Made by a program: the position numbers and the translations under genes | Assembly: GCF_003385955.1 (NCBI RefSeq) | Contig: NZ_QRDW01000011.1 | Coordinates: 1 to 64,000 of the forward strand | Direction of reading: 5' to 3' | DNA: 64,000 nt | Origin: Aestuariispira insulae | Lineage (GTDB): Bacteria; Pseudomonadota; Alphaproteobacteria; UBA8366; Aestuariispiraceae | Part shown: positions 1 through 7,565 of the stretch, piece by piece | Layout: every line of letters starts with the position of its first letter | Position numbering within the stretch: the first letter of the stretch is position 1 | The notes under the pieces: model-generated | The model's database searches: none | What the model saw: only the letters and a program-made list of their open reading frames with translations | Told to the model about the DNA's origin: nothing

Positions 1-221
1 AAACCCATAGGCATGGATTGTGTCATTGCCATTGCCGGCATTGTAACGGCCTGTAAAAAAATACTCGATCGACTTACCTACCGAACCCATGGCTCTTACC
101 CTTTTCCCGGGACCGCGTGCGGTCCAGCCTTCCGCGCCCAGATTGAGCGCGCAAAAATCCTCTGGCCGCCCCGTATCCGGGCCGGACCTCATGTTCCATT
201 CAGAATGATGTTAATGCGCGG
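1..221. other. Left end, no gene recognised
   Basis: I see no convincing coding region, RNA gene or repeat here. A short open frame on the plus strand (13-273) runs into the 3' end of the minus-strand gene that follows and has no recognisable domain, so I do not call it. The stretch lies downstream of that minus-strand gene; I see no clear terminator hairpin. Confidence 0.4.
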
Positions 222-521
222 TTATTCGGCCGCCTGCTGGTCTTCGACCGGCGGCAGAAGGCCAGCGTCCTGATATTGCTGCAGAAGGGCCTGGAGCTTC
301 TCATCCTCCAGGAAGTTCCGCATCACGGACACCGCATAAAGAAAGCCCGGTAAGGGCATGGTCACGCATTGCCGTATTTCGGGCGGTGTGGTTTCGTCTT
401 GCTCGCCGGAGGCCAGCTTTTCTAAATCCTGGCCGACAAAAAACAGCCGGACCACACCGTTGGCGCAATTCACGGCGGACAGTGTCTCGACAAATGTTTC
501 GTTGATACGGTCTGTGGACAT
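222..521 (-). CDS. Small conserved-looking hypothetical protein
   Basis: Encodes about 99 residues starting MSTDRINETF. I do not recognise a named family. The protein is acidic and has no signal peptide or membrane segment. Its middle reads like a beta-strand (GVVRLFFVGQ) and its C-terminal half is probably helical, with leucine-rich stretches. The ATG at 521 is preferred over an upstream TTG at 539 because a purine-rich GGGGAAAGAG stretch lies just before it. It stands alone, divergent from the MBL-fold gene at 1006 across an intergenic region of nearly 500 bp. Function unknown. Confidence 0.6.
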   Translation of the reverse strand: MSTDRINETFVETLSAVNCANGVVRLFFVGQDLEKLASGEQDETTPPEIRQCVTMPLPGFLYAVSVMRNFLEDEKLQALLQQYQDAGLLPPVEDQQAAE

Positions 522-1005
522 TCCAGTCTCTTTCCCCAATCATCAATCCGGCGCTGTTTGTCCTGCCCCGGATCTATTCTTGAACCCTCACCGCGTGCCC
601 ACCTCCCAACGCGGTACTCACCTGCGCCTCTATACCCAATTCCGGATTCGAAAACTGTGAAAAGTTTGTTAAATTTTTGCGGGGAACTGAAGTTTTTGTA
701 ATTATCTATGGTTGTTGATCCGGAATGTAAAAATTCCTGTCGGAAACCAGCAAAGCTGCTGTTTCAATCAGGCGGGTTTGGAGCGGTATCGGTTTATAAA
801 AACTGAAATGGTGCTGCATTGCTAACCCTAAAATGACGGGTGCCGTATCGGTTATCCTGTCTTTCCGATTTATGCGCATGTTTTGTTCCAATTGAAACAA
901 TAATAGTTTCATTTGAAATGATTGGCGGCTATAGTGAGGGGAAATCAGGAACAGGTTCCGGCCACCATCAACGGCTGGAAACCAGGATCAGGGAGTGGCA
1001 CGACC
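522..1005. other. Long divergent intergenic region
   Basis: This 484-bp gap between the hypothetical protein and the MBL-fold gene has no supportable gene. Its right half is AT-rich and carries two palindromes (885-919, listed separately). The left half (540-700) shows nothing I recognise. A 68-residue minus-strand frame at 706-912 covers the palindromes and has no plausible domain, so I regard it as chance. Confidence 0.5.
885..919. promoter_or_regulatory. Tandem GTTTC-N4-GAAAC-type operator
   Basis: Two inverted repeats of the same geometry lie head to tail: GTTCC-AATT-GAAAC at 885-898 and GTTTC-ATTT-GAAAT at 906-919. Their starts are 21 bp apart, about two helical turns. The same arm sequences and 4-bp spacing occur before the VOC operon (5657-5670) and the TRAP operon (5828-5861). 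Palindromes of this size fit a MarR-family dimer, and the only MarR gene in the window (8877) is inside this cluster. That regulator-site assignment is inference. Confidence 0.6.
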
Positions 1006-1956
1006 ATGAGCAAGACATTCGCATCCACCGGGGATCTGGGCGAAAAGCAGATCACTTTCGCAAAGCTGGGGGAAGGGGCCTATGCCTACACGGCGGAAGG
1101 CGATCCCAACACCGGGATCATCATCGGTGATGACGGCGTGATGGTGATTGATACCCAGGCGACCCCGCATATGGCGGAAAAGGTGATGGCCAGGATTCGT
1201 GAAGTGACCGACAAGCCGGTCAAATATGTGCTGCTCAGCCATTATCATGCGGTTCGGGTTTTGGGGGCGGCGGCCTATGAGCCGGAAAATATCATCGCAA
1301 GCCGGGGCACCTATGAAATGATCGAAGAGCGCGGCCAGCAGGATTGGGAATCAGAGCTGGGCCGTTTTCCGCGCCTGTTTGAAGGCCATGAAACCATCCC
1401 CGGCCTGACCTGGCCGACCATCGTGTTTGAAAATAAGCTCACCGTGGATCTGGGCAACCGCAAGGTTGAGATCATGCATGTGGGCAAGGGCCACACCCAG
1501 GGCGATACCATCGCCTGGCTGCCGGAAGAGAGGATCTTATATGCGGGCGACCTGGTGGAATATGGGGCGACACCCTATACGGGGGACGCCCATCTGACCG
1601 ACTGGCCGCAAACCCTTGATAATCTTTTGGCCCTGAAGCCTTCGAAGCTGGTGCCGGGGCGCGGCGACGCGCTGGACAGCCCGGAAAAATGTGAAGAGGC
1701 GATCGCCATGACAAGGGCCTTTATCTCGGACTTGTATCAGAATGCTCAATCCGCGGTGCGTGAAGGTCTGGACCTCAAGGGGCTGTTCGATAAATGTAAG
1801 ATCGAGATGGACCCCAAATATGGTGACTGGGTCATTTACGAGCATTGCATGCCCTTTGATGTGGCCCGGGCTTTTGACGAGGCGGGCGGGATGGTGCGGC
1901 CGAAGATCTGGACCGCCGAACGCGACCAGGAAATGTGGGGTGCATTGAACAGCTAG
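1006..1956 (+). CDS. MBL-fold metallo-hydrolase with altered metal motif
   Basis: A 316-residue metallo-beta-lactamase-fold protein. The fold is shown by the N-terminal strand pair ending GDDGVMVIDTQ, the LLSHYH turn, the GHTQGDT strand and the YAGDLVE segment. The usual HxHxDH motif is altered: residues 79-84 read H-Y-H-A-V-R, so the Asp and second-site His are missing, while H163 (GHTQGD) and D182 (AGDL) remain. This leaves one metal site at most in canonical form. The start at 1006 is chosen because a GGGAG ribosome site lies 10-15 bp upstream and the family fold begins just after; an upstream in-frame start at 922 sits beside the operators. It is convergent with the monooxygenase operon and shares its operator type, so it probably serves the same catabolic pathway. 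The substrate is unknown. Confidence 0.85.
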   Translation: MSKTFASTGDLGEKQITFAKLGEGAYAYTAEGDPNTGIIIGDDGVMVIDTQATPHMAEKVMARIREVTDKPVKYVLLSHYHAVRVLGAAAYEPENIIASRGTYEMIEERGQQDWESELGRFPRLFEGHETIPGLTWPTIVFENKLTVDLGNRKVEIMHVGKGHTQGDTIAWLPEERILYAGDLVEYGATPYTGDAHLTDWPQTLDNLLALKPSKLVPGRGDALDSPEKCEEAIAMTRAFISDLYQNAQSAVREGLDLKGLFDKCKIEMDPKYGDWVIYEHCMPFDVARAFDEAGGMVRPKIWTAERDQEMWGALNS

Positions 1957-2015
1957 CCCCTGATCGCCCGTCGTGCCAACCGGCAAAAGTTAACTGACGG
2001 ATGGATCCTAACAGG

Positions 2016-2049
2016 AAGAAGGCCGCTCATGAAAAAGAGCGGCCTTCTT
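2016..2049. terminator. Bidirectional hairpin terminator
   Basis: A 13-bp perfect stem (AAGAAGGCCGCTC, 2016-2028, with its complement at 2037-2049) encloses an A-rich 8-base loop. The A-rich side and T-rich flank allow it to work for both convergent genes, the MBL protein and the DUF2783 protein. Confidence 0.85.
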
Positions 2050-2097
2050 ATTATTGGGTGTTTCTATCATCCGAGCCGATCCAACCCGTGATTGGGA

Positions 2098-2280
2098 TTA
2101 GTCTGTCGCCAGGCGCATAGCTTCCTTCAGGATCTCCCGGTCGCCGATATGGTTTGCCAGCAGCAGGATCAGCTTGGCATTGACCCGGGCGCTTTGCTCA
2201 TCGCTTAAATCCCGGTGGAGATCGATCAGTTCCTGATAAAAATCGTCCGGGCCGATAATGTTGGGATCCGTGTTTATCAT
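2098..2280 (-). CDS. DUF2783 small protein
   Basis: A 60-residue protein matching the DUF2783 pattern: an N-terminal GPDDFYQELIDLHRDLS segment, then a helix with ARVNAKLILLLANHIGD. Proteins of this family are commonly encoded next to FAD-dependent aromatic hydroxylases, and it directly follows one here. I chose ATG 2280 because GGGGA lies 6 bases before it; the ATG at 2286 is possible and would overlap the upstream stop. It has no membrane segment or metal motif. A role as an accessory subunit of the hydroxylase is inference from co-occurrence. Confidence 0.75.
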   Translation of the reverse strand: MINTDPNIIGPDDFYQELIDLHRDLSDEQSARVNAKLILLLANHIGDREILKEAMRLATD

Positions 2281-2282
2281 AG

Positions 2283-3911
2283 TCATTCCCCTTCCTGCAG
2301 GCGGCCTGCCGCGCGATTGGTTGCCTGGCGGATTGCATCGGTGTCAAAACGGTGCCATCTAGCGGCAACATATTGATCCGGCCGTATCAGGTATGTGCTC
2401 CCCTGGCGCAGGTCATAGCGGTCGCGGACCAGACCGTTGGTATCTTCCAGATCGCGGCCGATCACCAAAACATCCACCGTAATGCCATCTACGTCGACCT
2501 CGGTGACGCCGGGCTGGTGATCATAGGTGAGGGCGACGAAACGGCCCCCCAGATGATGCAGCAGCCAACCCTCGCCCGCGCGGCTGCGTACGGGGGCGTC
2601 CAAGCAATTGCTGCCTGGGGTGAGCGGGCTGTTAAATGTGTCGCTTTCCGGAGTGTTTAGAGAGCTGTCTTTATACGGGGTCGGCAGGGAAAGCCTACCG
2701 GAATTGACCAGGGGTCTGGCAAAGCTATGGTCTTTTGCCAGATCCAGCACCGCATCCCGGAAGGCCCGGCTGACCGCGCTTTTGGGGGTGATGAAATCGG
2801 TGGACCGTGTCGAATTCATGATATTGTCGTCAGCAGCCAGCACCCGTTCATCGCTGTAACTGTCCAGAAGCCTGTCCGGGGCATGGCCCTCCAGAACCAG
2901 CTTTAATTTCCAGCCCAGATTATCCGCATCCTGCACCCCGCTGTTGGCGCCTCTGGCGCCGAAGGGGGAAACCTGATGGGCGGAATCACCGGCAAACAGA
3001 ATGCGGCCATGGCGGAATTTCTCCATTCTGCGGCAGGCAAATTGATAGACCGAGGCCCATTCCAGCTCGAAATCCGCATCGGGACCGAGCATGGCCCGCA
3101 GCCGGGGCAGGATATTCTCTTCCCGTTTTTCCGCATCCGGGTCGGCATCCCAGCCCAGTTGAAAATCAATCCGCCAGACATTGTCGGCCTGGCGATGCAG
3201 CAACACGGATTGGTTTTCATGGAAAGGCGGGTTGAACCAGAACCAGCGCTCGGCAGGAAAGTCCGCCTTCATCACCACATCGGCAATAAGGAAACGGTCC
3301 TGGAAGGCCTGGCCGGTGAAATCGAGGCCCATCATGGTGCGAATATCGGACTTGGCACCATCGCAGGCAATGACCCAATCGGCTTCCATATGATAGAGGC
3401 CGTCGGGGGTTTCCACGCCCAGTGAAAGATGATCATCACATGTTTCAAGCATGGTTACTTTTGATTTCCAGCGGATATCCAGGAGGTCCGGAAAATCTTC
3501 GGCGCGCTTCACCAGATATTCCTCCAGATAATATTGCTGGAGATTGATGAAGGCCGGTTGTTCATGGCCGGATTCCGGCAGCAGGTCGAATTGGTAAACC
3601 AGATCCTCTTCCCGGAAGACCTTGCCGACTTTCCATAGAACGCCTTTATCCACCATCGGCTTTGCGCAACCCAGCCGGTTCCAGATCTCAAGAGGGCGTT
3701 TGGCGTAACAGACCGCCCGCGAGCCGACCGAGACCGTATTATTGTCATCCAGCAAGACAACCGAAATGCCCTGGCTGGCCAGGTCGATGGCCATGGTCAG
3801 GCCCACCGGCCCGCCACCGACGATGACGGCTTTGTGCCGTTTTATAATTCCCTCTCGTTGCTCATCCGATTGGATATAGTCAAATTCGGGAAAGTCATAG
3901 GTATTGAGCAT
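2283..3911 (-). CDS. FAD-dependent aromatic monooxygenase (PheA/MhpA-like)
   Basis: A 542-residue class A flavoprotein hydroxylase expected to insert one oxygen into an aromatic ring using NAD(P)H. It shows the N-terminal FAD dinucleotide motif VIVGGGPVGL, the mid-domain DG motif (IACDGAKSDIR) and the C-terminal GD motif (LFAGDSAHQVSPFGARG). The long C-terminal extension after the GD motif is as in MhpA/PheA-type enzymes. ATG 3911 follows a GGGAGG ribosome site. It is third in an operon VOC protein - FAH hydrolase - monooxygenase - DUF2783. The substrate is not readable from sequence; a phenolic acid that becomes a 2,5-dihydroxy (gentisate- or homogentisate-type) compound would suit the downstream enzymes. 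Confidence 0.88.
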   Translation of the reverse strand: MLNTYDFPEFDYIQSDEQREGIIKRHKAVIVGGGPVGLTMAIDLASQGISVVLLDDNNTVSVGSRAVCYAKRPLEIWNRLGCAKPMVDKGVLWKVGKVFREEDLVYQFDLLPESGHEQPAFINLQQYYLEEYLVKRAEDFPDLLDIRWKSKVTMLETCDDHLSLGVETPDGLYHMEADWVIACDGAKSDIRTMMGLDFTGQAFQDRFLIADVVMKADFPAERWFWFNPPFHENQSVLLHRQADNVWRIDFQLGWDADPDAEKREENILPRLRAMLGPDADFELEWASVYQFACRRMEKFRHGRILFAGDSAHQVSPFGARGANSGVQDADNLGWKLKLVLEGHAPDRLLDSYSDERVLAADDNIMNSTRSTDFITPKSAVSRAFRDAVLDLAKDHSFARPLVNSGRLSLPTPYKDSSLNTPESDTFNSPLTPGSNCLDAPVRSRAGEGWLLHHLGGRFVALTYDHQPGVTEVDVDGITVDVLVIGRDLEDTNGLVRDRYDLRQGSTYLIRPDQYVAARWHRFDTDAIRQATNRAAGRLQEGE

Positions 3912-3981
3912 CAAATCCTCCCTGTTCAAAAGGAAAGGGCCGGGGCTTGTTTTGTTTTCTGCCCCGGCCCTGTCTGCCCGC

Positions 3982-5001
3982 TTATTCCGCGTTGATGTAT
4001 TTCACGACCTCTTGGTCGATGCGGCCAAAAATCGACTGGCCGGCTTTGTCTTTCATCTCAATCGAGATCCGGTCACCGAATTTCATGAAGGATGTTTCCG
4101 GGCTGCCATTTTGAATGGTTTCGATCATGCGAATTTCGGCAATACAGCTATAGCCAAGGCCGCCCTCTTTGACAGGGCGCCCGGGATCACCGTTTTCCTT
4201 GTTGGAAACCGTGCCGGATCCGATGATAGCCCCCGCACCCAACGGCCTGGATTTCGCGGCATGGGCCACCAGGGTGGGGAAGTTGAAGGTCATATCAACG
4301 CCCGCTTCCGGCTTGCCGAAAAGATCGCCATTCAGGGTGGAGAGCAGCGGCAGGTCCACCTTGCCGTCAATCCAGGCATCCCCCAATTCATCCGGGGTAA
4401 TGGCCACGGGGGAGAATGCGCTGGACGGCTTGGACTGGAAGAAACCAAACCCTTTGGCCAGTTCACCGGGAATAAGGCCGCGCAGGGATACGTCATTCAC
4501 CAGCATCAACAGTTTGATATGACCAGCGGCCTTTTCCGGGGTGATGGCCATGGGCACATCATCGGTAATCACCGCGATCTCGGCTTCGAAATCAATCCCC
4601 CAATCGTCGCTGGGCAGGGGGATCTGGTCGCGCGGGCCGATGAAGCTGTCGGAGCCACCCTGATACATCAGCGGATCGGTCCAGAAGCTCTCGGGCAGTT
4701 CCGCGCCGCGGGCTTTGCGCACCAGCTCCACATGATTGACATAGGCAGAGCCGTCCGCCCACTGATAAGCACGTGGCAGCGGACTTTCACAGGCCGTTTC
4801 GTCGAACGGCTCACCGGAAACGGCGCCGTTGTTCAGCTCATTATAGAGCGCCTGCAATTGCGGTTCAGCAACCGTCCAGTTATCCAGGGCCTTCTGCAAA
4901 GTGGCGGCGATATCCGCGGCGGCGACACAGCGGGTCAGATCCTTGGAGACGATGACCAGCCGGCCATCGCGGCTTCCGTCTTTTAACGTTGCGAGTTTCA
5001 C
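3982..5001 (-). CDS. Fumarylacetoacetate hydrolase-family protein
   Basis: A 339-residue FAH-superfamily enzyme. The C-terminal FAH core begins near residue 150 with FEAEIAVITDD and VNDVSLRGL, which supply acidic metal ligands, followed by the PLGAGAIIGSGTVSN turn and GDRISIEM near the end. The N-terminal region starting MKLATLKDG is typical of the roughly 330-residue bacterial subgroup annotated as fumarylacetoacetate hydrolase. The start is GTG 5001 with AAGAGGA upstream. It would hydrolyse a fumaryl-type beta-diketo acid made by the isomerase at 9366. It sits between the VOC gene (13 bp upstream) and the monooxygenase in one operon. Fumarylpyruvate instead of fumarylacetoacetate is equally possible. 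Confidence 0.85.
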   Translation of the reverse strand: MKLATLKDGSRDGRLVIVSKDLTRCVAAADIAATLQKALDNWTVAEPQLQALYNELNNGAVSGEPFDETACESPLPRAYQWADGSAYVNHVELVRKARGAELPESFWTDPLMYQGGSDSFIGPRDQIPLPSDDWGIDFEAEIAVITDDVPMAITPEKAAGHIKLLMLVNDVSLRGLIPGELAKGFGFFQSKPSSAFSPVAITPDELGDAWIDGKVDLPLLSTLNGDLFGKPEAGVDMTFNFPTLVAHAAKSRPLGAGAIIGSGTVSNKENGDPGRPVKEGGLGYSCIAEIRMIETIQNGSPETSFMKFGDRISIEMKDKAGQSIFGRIDQEVVKYINAE

Positions 5002-5014
5002 GGGCTATATCCTC

Positions 5015-5551
5015 TTAACCGGTAAATTCTTTTTCATGCAGGAAGGATGCATGGCGCGGCGGCTGTTTGGTACGCGCCCATTCATCCAGCATCTCCGGGG
5101 CCAGTTCCTTCAGCTTTGCATGGGTCTCATCTGTGCCGGTGACACAAGTCAGTTCCAGGCGGTGTCCGTTCGGGTCGAAGAAATATATCGACTTGATGAT
5201 GTCATGGTCGGTCGGGCCGATGACATCGATCCCCTGGGCCTGGATTTCGGCCTTGGCTTTCAAGAGGGCCTCTTCGTCGGCAACCCGGAAAGCGATATGC
5301 TGGACCCATGCCGGAGTGTTGGGGTCACGGCCCATGGGTGGTTTGCCGGTAATTTCAAAAAAGGCCAAGATGTTGCCGTTTCCGGCATCCAGGAACACAT
5401 GCATGTAGGGGTCGGGTTCCTTGGTGGAGGGAACCTTATCCTCGGAAATTGCCACCAGGAAATCCATGTTCAGCACCCTCTGGTACCATTCAACGGTTTC
5501 CTTGGCATCATTGCAGCGATAAGCCACATGGTGAATTTGTTCGATCTTCAT
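5015..5551 (-). CDS. VOC-fold protein, candidate ring-cleavage dioxygenase
   Basis: A 178-residue vicinal-oxygen-chelate protein with two beta-alpha-beta modules. Candidate metal ligands are the His of IHHVAY at the N-terminus, the Glu of FFEI at the end of module 1, the His of VQHIAF and the Glu of RLELT in module 2. That H/E/H/E layout suits glyoxalase or a small type I extradiol dioxygenase. It leads the operon with FAH hydrolase and FAD monooxygenase. No cupin-type homogentisate or gentisate dioxygenase lies in the cluster, so this protein is the only local candidate for ring opening; that is inference. A non-dioxygenase role such as an isomerase or lyase remains open. Confidence 0.8.
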   Translation of the reverse strand: MKIEQIHHVAYRCNDAKETVEWYQRVLNMDFLVAISEDKVPSTKEPDPYMHVFLDAGNGNILAFFEITGKPPMGRDPNTPAWVQHIAFRVADEEALLKAKAEIQAQGIDVIGPTDHDIIKSIYFFDPNGHRLELTCVTGTDETHAKLKELAPEMLDEWARTKQPPRHASFLHEKEFTG

Positions 5552-5656
5552 CGCTTTTCTGCCCTCAATATGTTCCGCCCGTTTTGCGTCGGCCGGCGTG
5601 AATTTGCAGTTTCTAACCCAAACTCGATTTTTTGCGGGTATCTGGTCTTGATAATA

Positions 5657-5670
5657 GTTGCAAATGAAAC
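5657..5670. promoter_or_regulatory. GTTTC-N4-GAAAC-type operator, VOC operon
   Basis: Reads GTTGC-AAAT-GAAAC, preceded by TA and followed by GA, about 105 bp upstream of the VOC gene start. A weaker repeat with the same 4-bp spacing begins 15 bp further on (5672-5685). Same motif class as at 885-919. Confidence 0.55.
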
Positions 5671-5827
5671 GATTGCAATATGAATCTGTTGTATATCAGT
5701 TATTTTGGCAGTTTTCTTTGTAAAAACAAGGGGAAGAGGGATGAGTGTGTGTTGGTAATATAATTACTCATCTGGTGGTGGTGTTGAACAAAAAATCCGC
5801 TTAGCCGTGGATTCTCCTTGCTTATTC

Positions 5828-5861
5828 GTTTTATACGAAATTATATTGTTTCAAACGAAAC
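5828..5861. promoter_or_regulatory. Tandem operator, TRAP operon
   Basis: Two repeats with starts exactly 20 bp apart: GTTTT-ATAC-GAAAT (5828-5841) and GTTTC-AAAC-GAAAC (5848-5861), the latter a perfect 5-bp inverted repeat. The arrangement mirrors the tandem pair at 885-919. It lies about 80 bp before dctP, so a repressor bound here could block transcription of the transporter and of the MarR gene downstream in the same operon. Confidence 0.65.
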
Positions 5862-5943
5862 TAATAAGCCGGATGGCAGCCGGCATCGCAGTGCGAGGAC
5901 ACGAAAGTCCCGGAAGTTTTTGTTGAACAGGAAGGTGAAAGCC

Positions 5944-6972
5944 ATGAAACGAATGATCTCTTTAGGGGCCGCCATTGGTGTGGCCATGGGCGCAGCGGTG
6001 CTGGGTACGGGGGCTGCCGCCGCAGAAACAATCCAGCTGAAACTCAGCCATTTCCTCCCGTCTTCCCATCCGACCCAAAAGGATTTCCTGGAACCCTGGG
6101 CGAAAGAACTGGAACAACGTACCGGCGGCAAGGTGAAGATTGAGATTTATCCGGCCGGTTCCGCCTTTGGTCATGTGGCCAAACAATATGACCAAGTGCG
6201 CGCCGGCGTGGTGGATATCGCCCACGGCCTGACCGGTTTCCCGCGCGGCCGCCTGCCGCGCACATTGATTATGGATTTGCCTTTCCTGGCTAAAAGCTCG
6301 GATGCGGCATCGCGCACGCTTTGGGAACTTTATCCCGAATATCTGGCAGAAGAATATAAAGGCCTCAAGGTGCTGGCACTCCATGCGCATAACCCGGGGC
6401 TGATTCATACGCGGGGCAAGCAGGTCAAAACCATTGATGATCTGAAAGGACTTCGTCTGCGCACCCCCAGCCAGGCGATTTCCATGATGCTGGAACAGCT
6501 GGGTGCGACCCCGGTTGGCCTGCCGCCGACACAGGTCTATGAAAATCTGCAAAAGGGTGTAATCGACGGCAACGTCTTCCCTTATGAGGCGGTCCACGGG
6601 TTCAAGTTGTTTGAAGTGCTGGATTATCATCTGGATGCCAAGGCCTATACCACCAGCTTCTATTTCGTCATGAATGAGAAGAAATACAACGCCCTGCCGG
6701 ACGAGGTGCGTGCGGTGATCGATGATATTTCCGGGGAAAGTCTCGTGGCGAAATTCGGCCCCTGGTGGAACGAATGGGACAAGCCGGGCATCGAGGATAT
6801 CAAAGCCAAAGGCAACCCGATCACCACCCTGGATGACGCGCAGCGCGCCGAATGGCGCAAGCAGCTGCAGCCGACCATTGACGGTTATTTGGATGCTGCG
6901 GAAAAAGCCGGTGTCGGCAATGCCCGCGAAATTTATGACGCGGCCGTGGACACGGTTGCCAAATACGACTGA
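5944..6972 (+). CDS. dctP: TRAP transporter substrate-binding protein
   Basis: A 342-residue periplasmic binding protein of the DctP family. The N-terminal signal peptide runs from MKRMISLGAA to AAAAE near residue 25. The mature part shows the DctP pattern: an early LSHF strand, KVKIEIYPAG, the arginine-bearing GLRLRTPSQ segment (usual carboxylate contact), and ENLQKGVIDG. ATG 5944 follows AGGAAGGTGA; longer in-frame starts would place the signal peptide internally. It heads an operon with dctQ, dctM, a MarR regulator and an isomerase. The ligand is probably the aromatic or organic acid degraded by the flanking enzymes, inferred from context and shared operators. Confidence 0.9.
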   Translation: MKRMISLGAAIGVAMGAAVLGTGAAAAETIQLKLSHFLPSSHPTQKDFLEPWAKELEQRTGGKVKIEIYPAGSAFGHVAKQYDQVRAGVVDIAHGLTGFPRGRLPRTLIMDLPFLAKSSDAASRTLWELYPEYLAEEYKGLKVLALHAHNPGLIHTRGKQVKTIDDLKGLRLRTPSQAISMMLEQLGATPVGLPPTQVYENLQKGVIDGNVFPYEAVHGFKLFEVLDYHLDAKAYTTSFYFVMNEKKYNALPDEVRAVIDDISGESLVAKFGPWWNEWDKPGIEDIKAKGNPITTLDDAQRAEWRKQLQPTIDGYLDAAEKAGVGNAREIYDAAVDTVAKYD

Positions 6973-6982
6973 TTCTGAAGAC

Positions 6983-7020
6983 GGGCCGGGCTTGCCGTTT
7001 TGAAAGCGGCAGACCGGCCC
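6983..7020 (+). terminator. Intercistronic hairpin after dctP
   Basis: GGGCCGG (6983-6989) pairs with CCGGCCC (7014-7020), with an inner TGCCG/CGGCA pairing, in the 70-bp gap between dctP and dctQ. There is no T-tract, so it is more likely an mRNA-stabilising or attenuating hairpin than a full stop. Such structures can raise binding-protein levels relative to the membrane subunits. Confidence 0.6.
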
Positions 7021-7042
7021 TAACCAGCTTGAGTGTTTTTAT

Positions 7043-7561
7043 ATGTTTGACCGGTTTCATCGCCTGCTGTTCCTGATAACACGCGCGGTTGCCTGGATCG
7101 GGATGCTGTTCCTGTTGGGGGCCATGTTCGTGACAACAGCTGATATCATCCTGCGCAAGATCAATACCGAAGGGATCTTCGGCACGATTGATCTGGTGCA
7201 ATTGATGATCGTGGCGGCAGCCTATCTATCAATCCCCCATGCCTTCATGACCAAATCCCATGTGGCGGTGACCATCCTGTCCGACCGGATGCCGGCTCGA
7301 CTGGCGGCTTTGACCGGTCTGGTCGGCATGGGGCTTTCATGTGCCTTCATGTTTTCGATCGCATGGTTCGGTTATGACCAGGCGGCCATGCAGCATGAAT
7401 ATGGTGATATCTCCCAAACCTTGGGAGTGCCGCTGATCTATTATTGGATCCCGCTTCTGTTCGGGGCGGGTCTAGCGGCGTTTGTGACCTTGGTCCTGAG
7501 TTTGGAATTTGTCGTGGGCCTCCTGACCGGCGGTGACGAGTCAGCGGCGGGGAGGGATTGA
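7043..7561 (+). CDS. dctQ: TRAP transporter small permease
   Basis: A 172-residue integral membrane protein with four hydrophobic segments (roughly residues 12-32, 48-66, 90-112 and 130-152). The family-typical DIILRKI motif follows the first segment. The gene ends 4 bp before the dctM start at 7566. It forms the membrane complex with DctM and is powered by an ion gradient. Family assignment rests on topology, position and the DctQ-like motif. Confidence 0.88.
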   Translation: MFDRFHRLLFLITRAVAWIGMLFLLGAMFVTTADIILRKINTEGIFGTIDLVQLMIVAAAYLSIPHAFMTKSHVAVTILSDRMPARLAALTGLVGMGLSCAFMFSIAWFGYDQAAMQHEYGDISQTLGVPLIYYWIPLLFGAGLAAFVTLVLSLEFVVGLLTGGDESAAGRD

Positions 7562-7565
7562 ACTT

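Larger units (their letters stand above)
5552..5943. other. Divergent regulatory region of the aromatic cluster
   Basis: This 392-bp AT-rich gap separates the VOC operon (leftward) from the TRAP operon (rightward). It holds one palindrome near the VOC side (5657-5670) and two near the TRAP side (5828-5861). No gene or RNA is evident between them. Confidence 0.6.

Noticed and set aside
3904-4986. 360-residue plus-strand open frame
   Set aside because: Antisense to the FAH-family gene, whose operon context and motifs are convincing.
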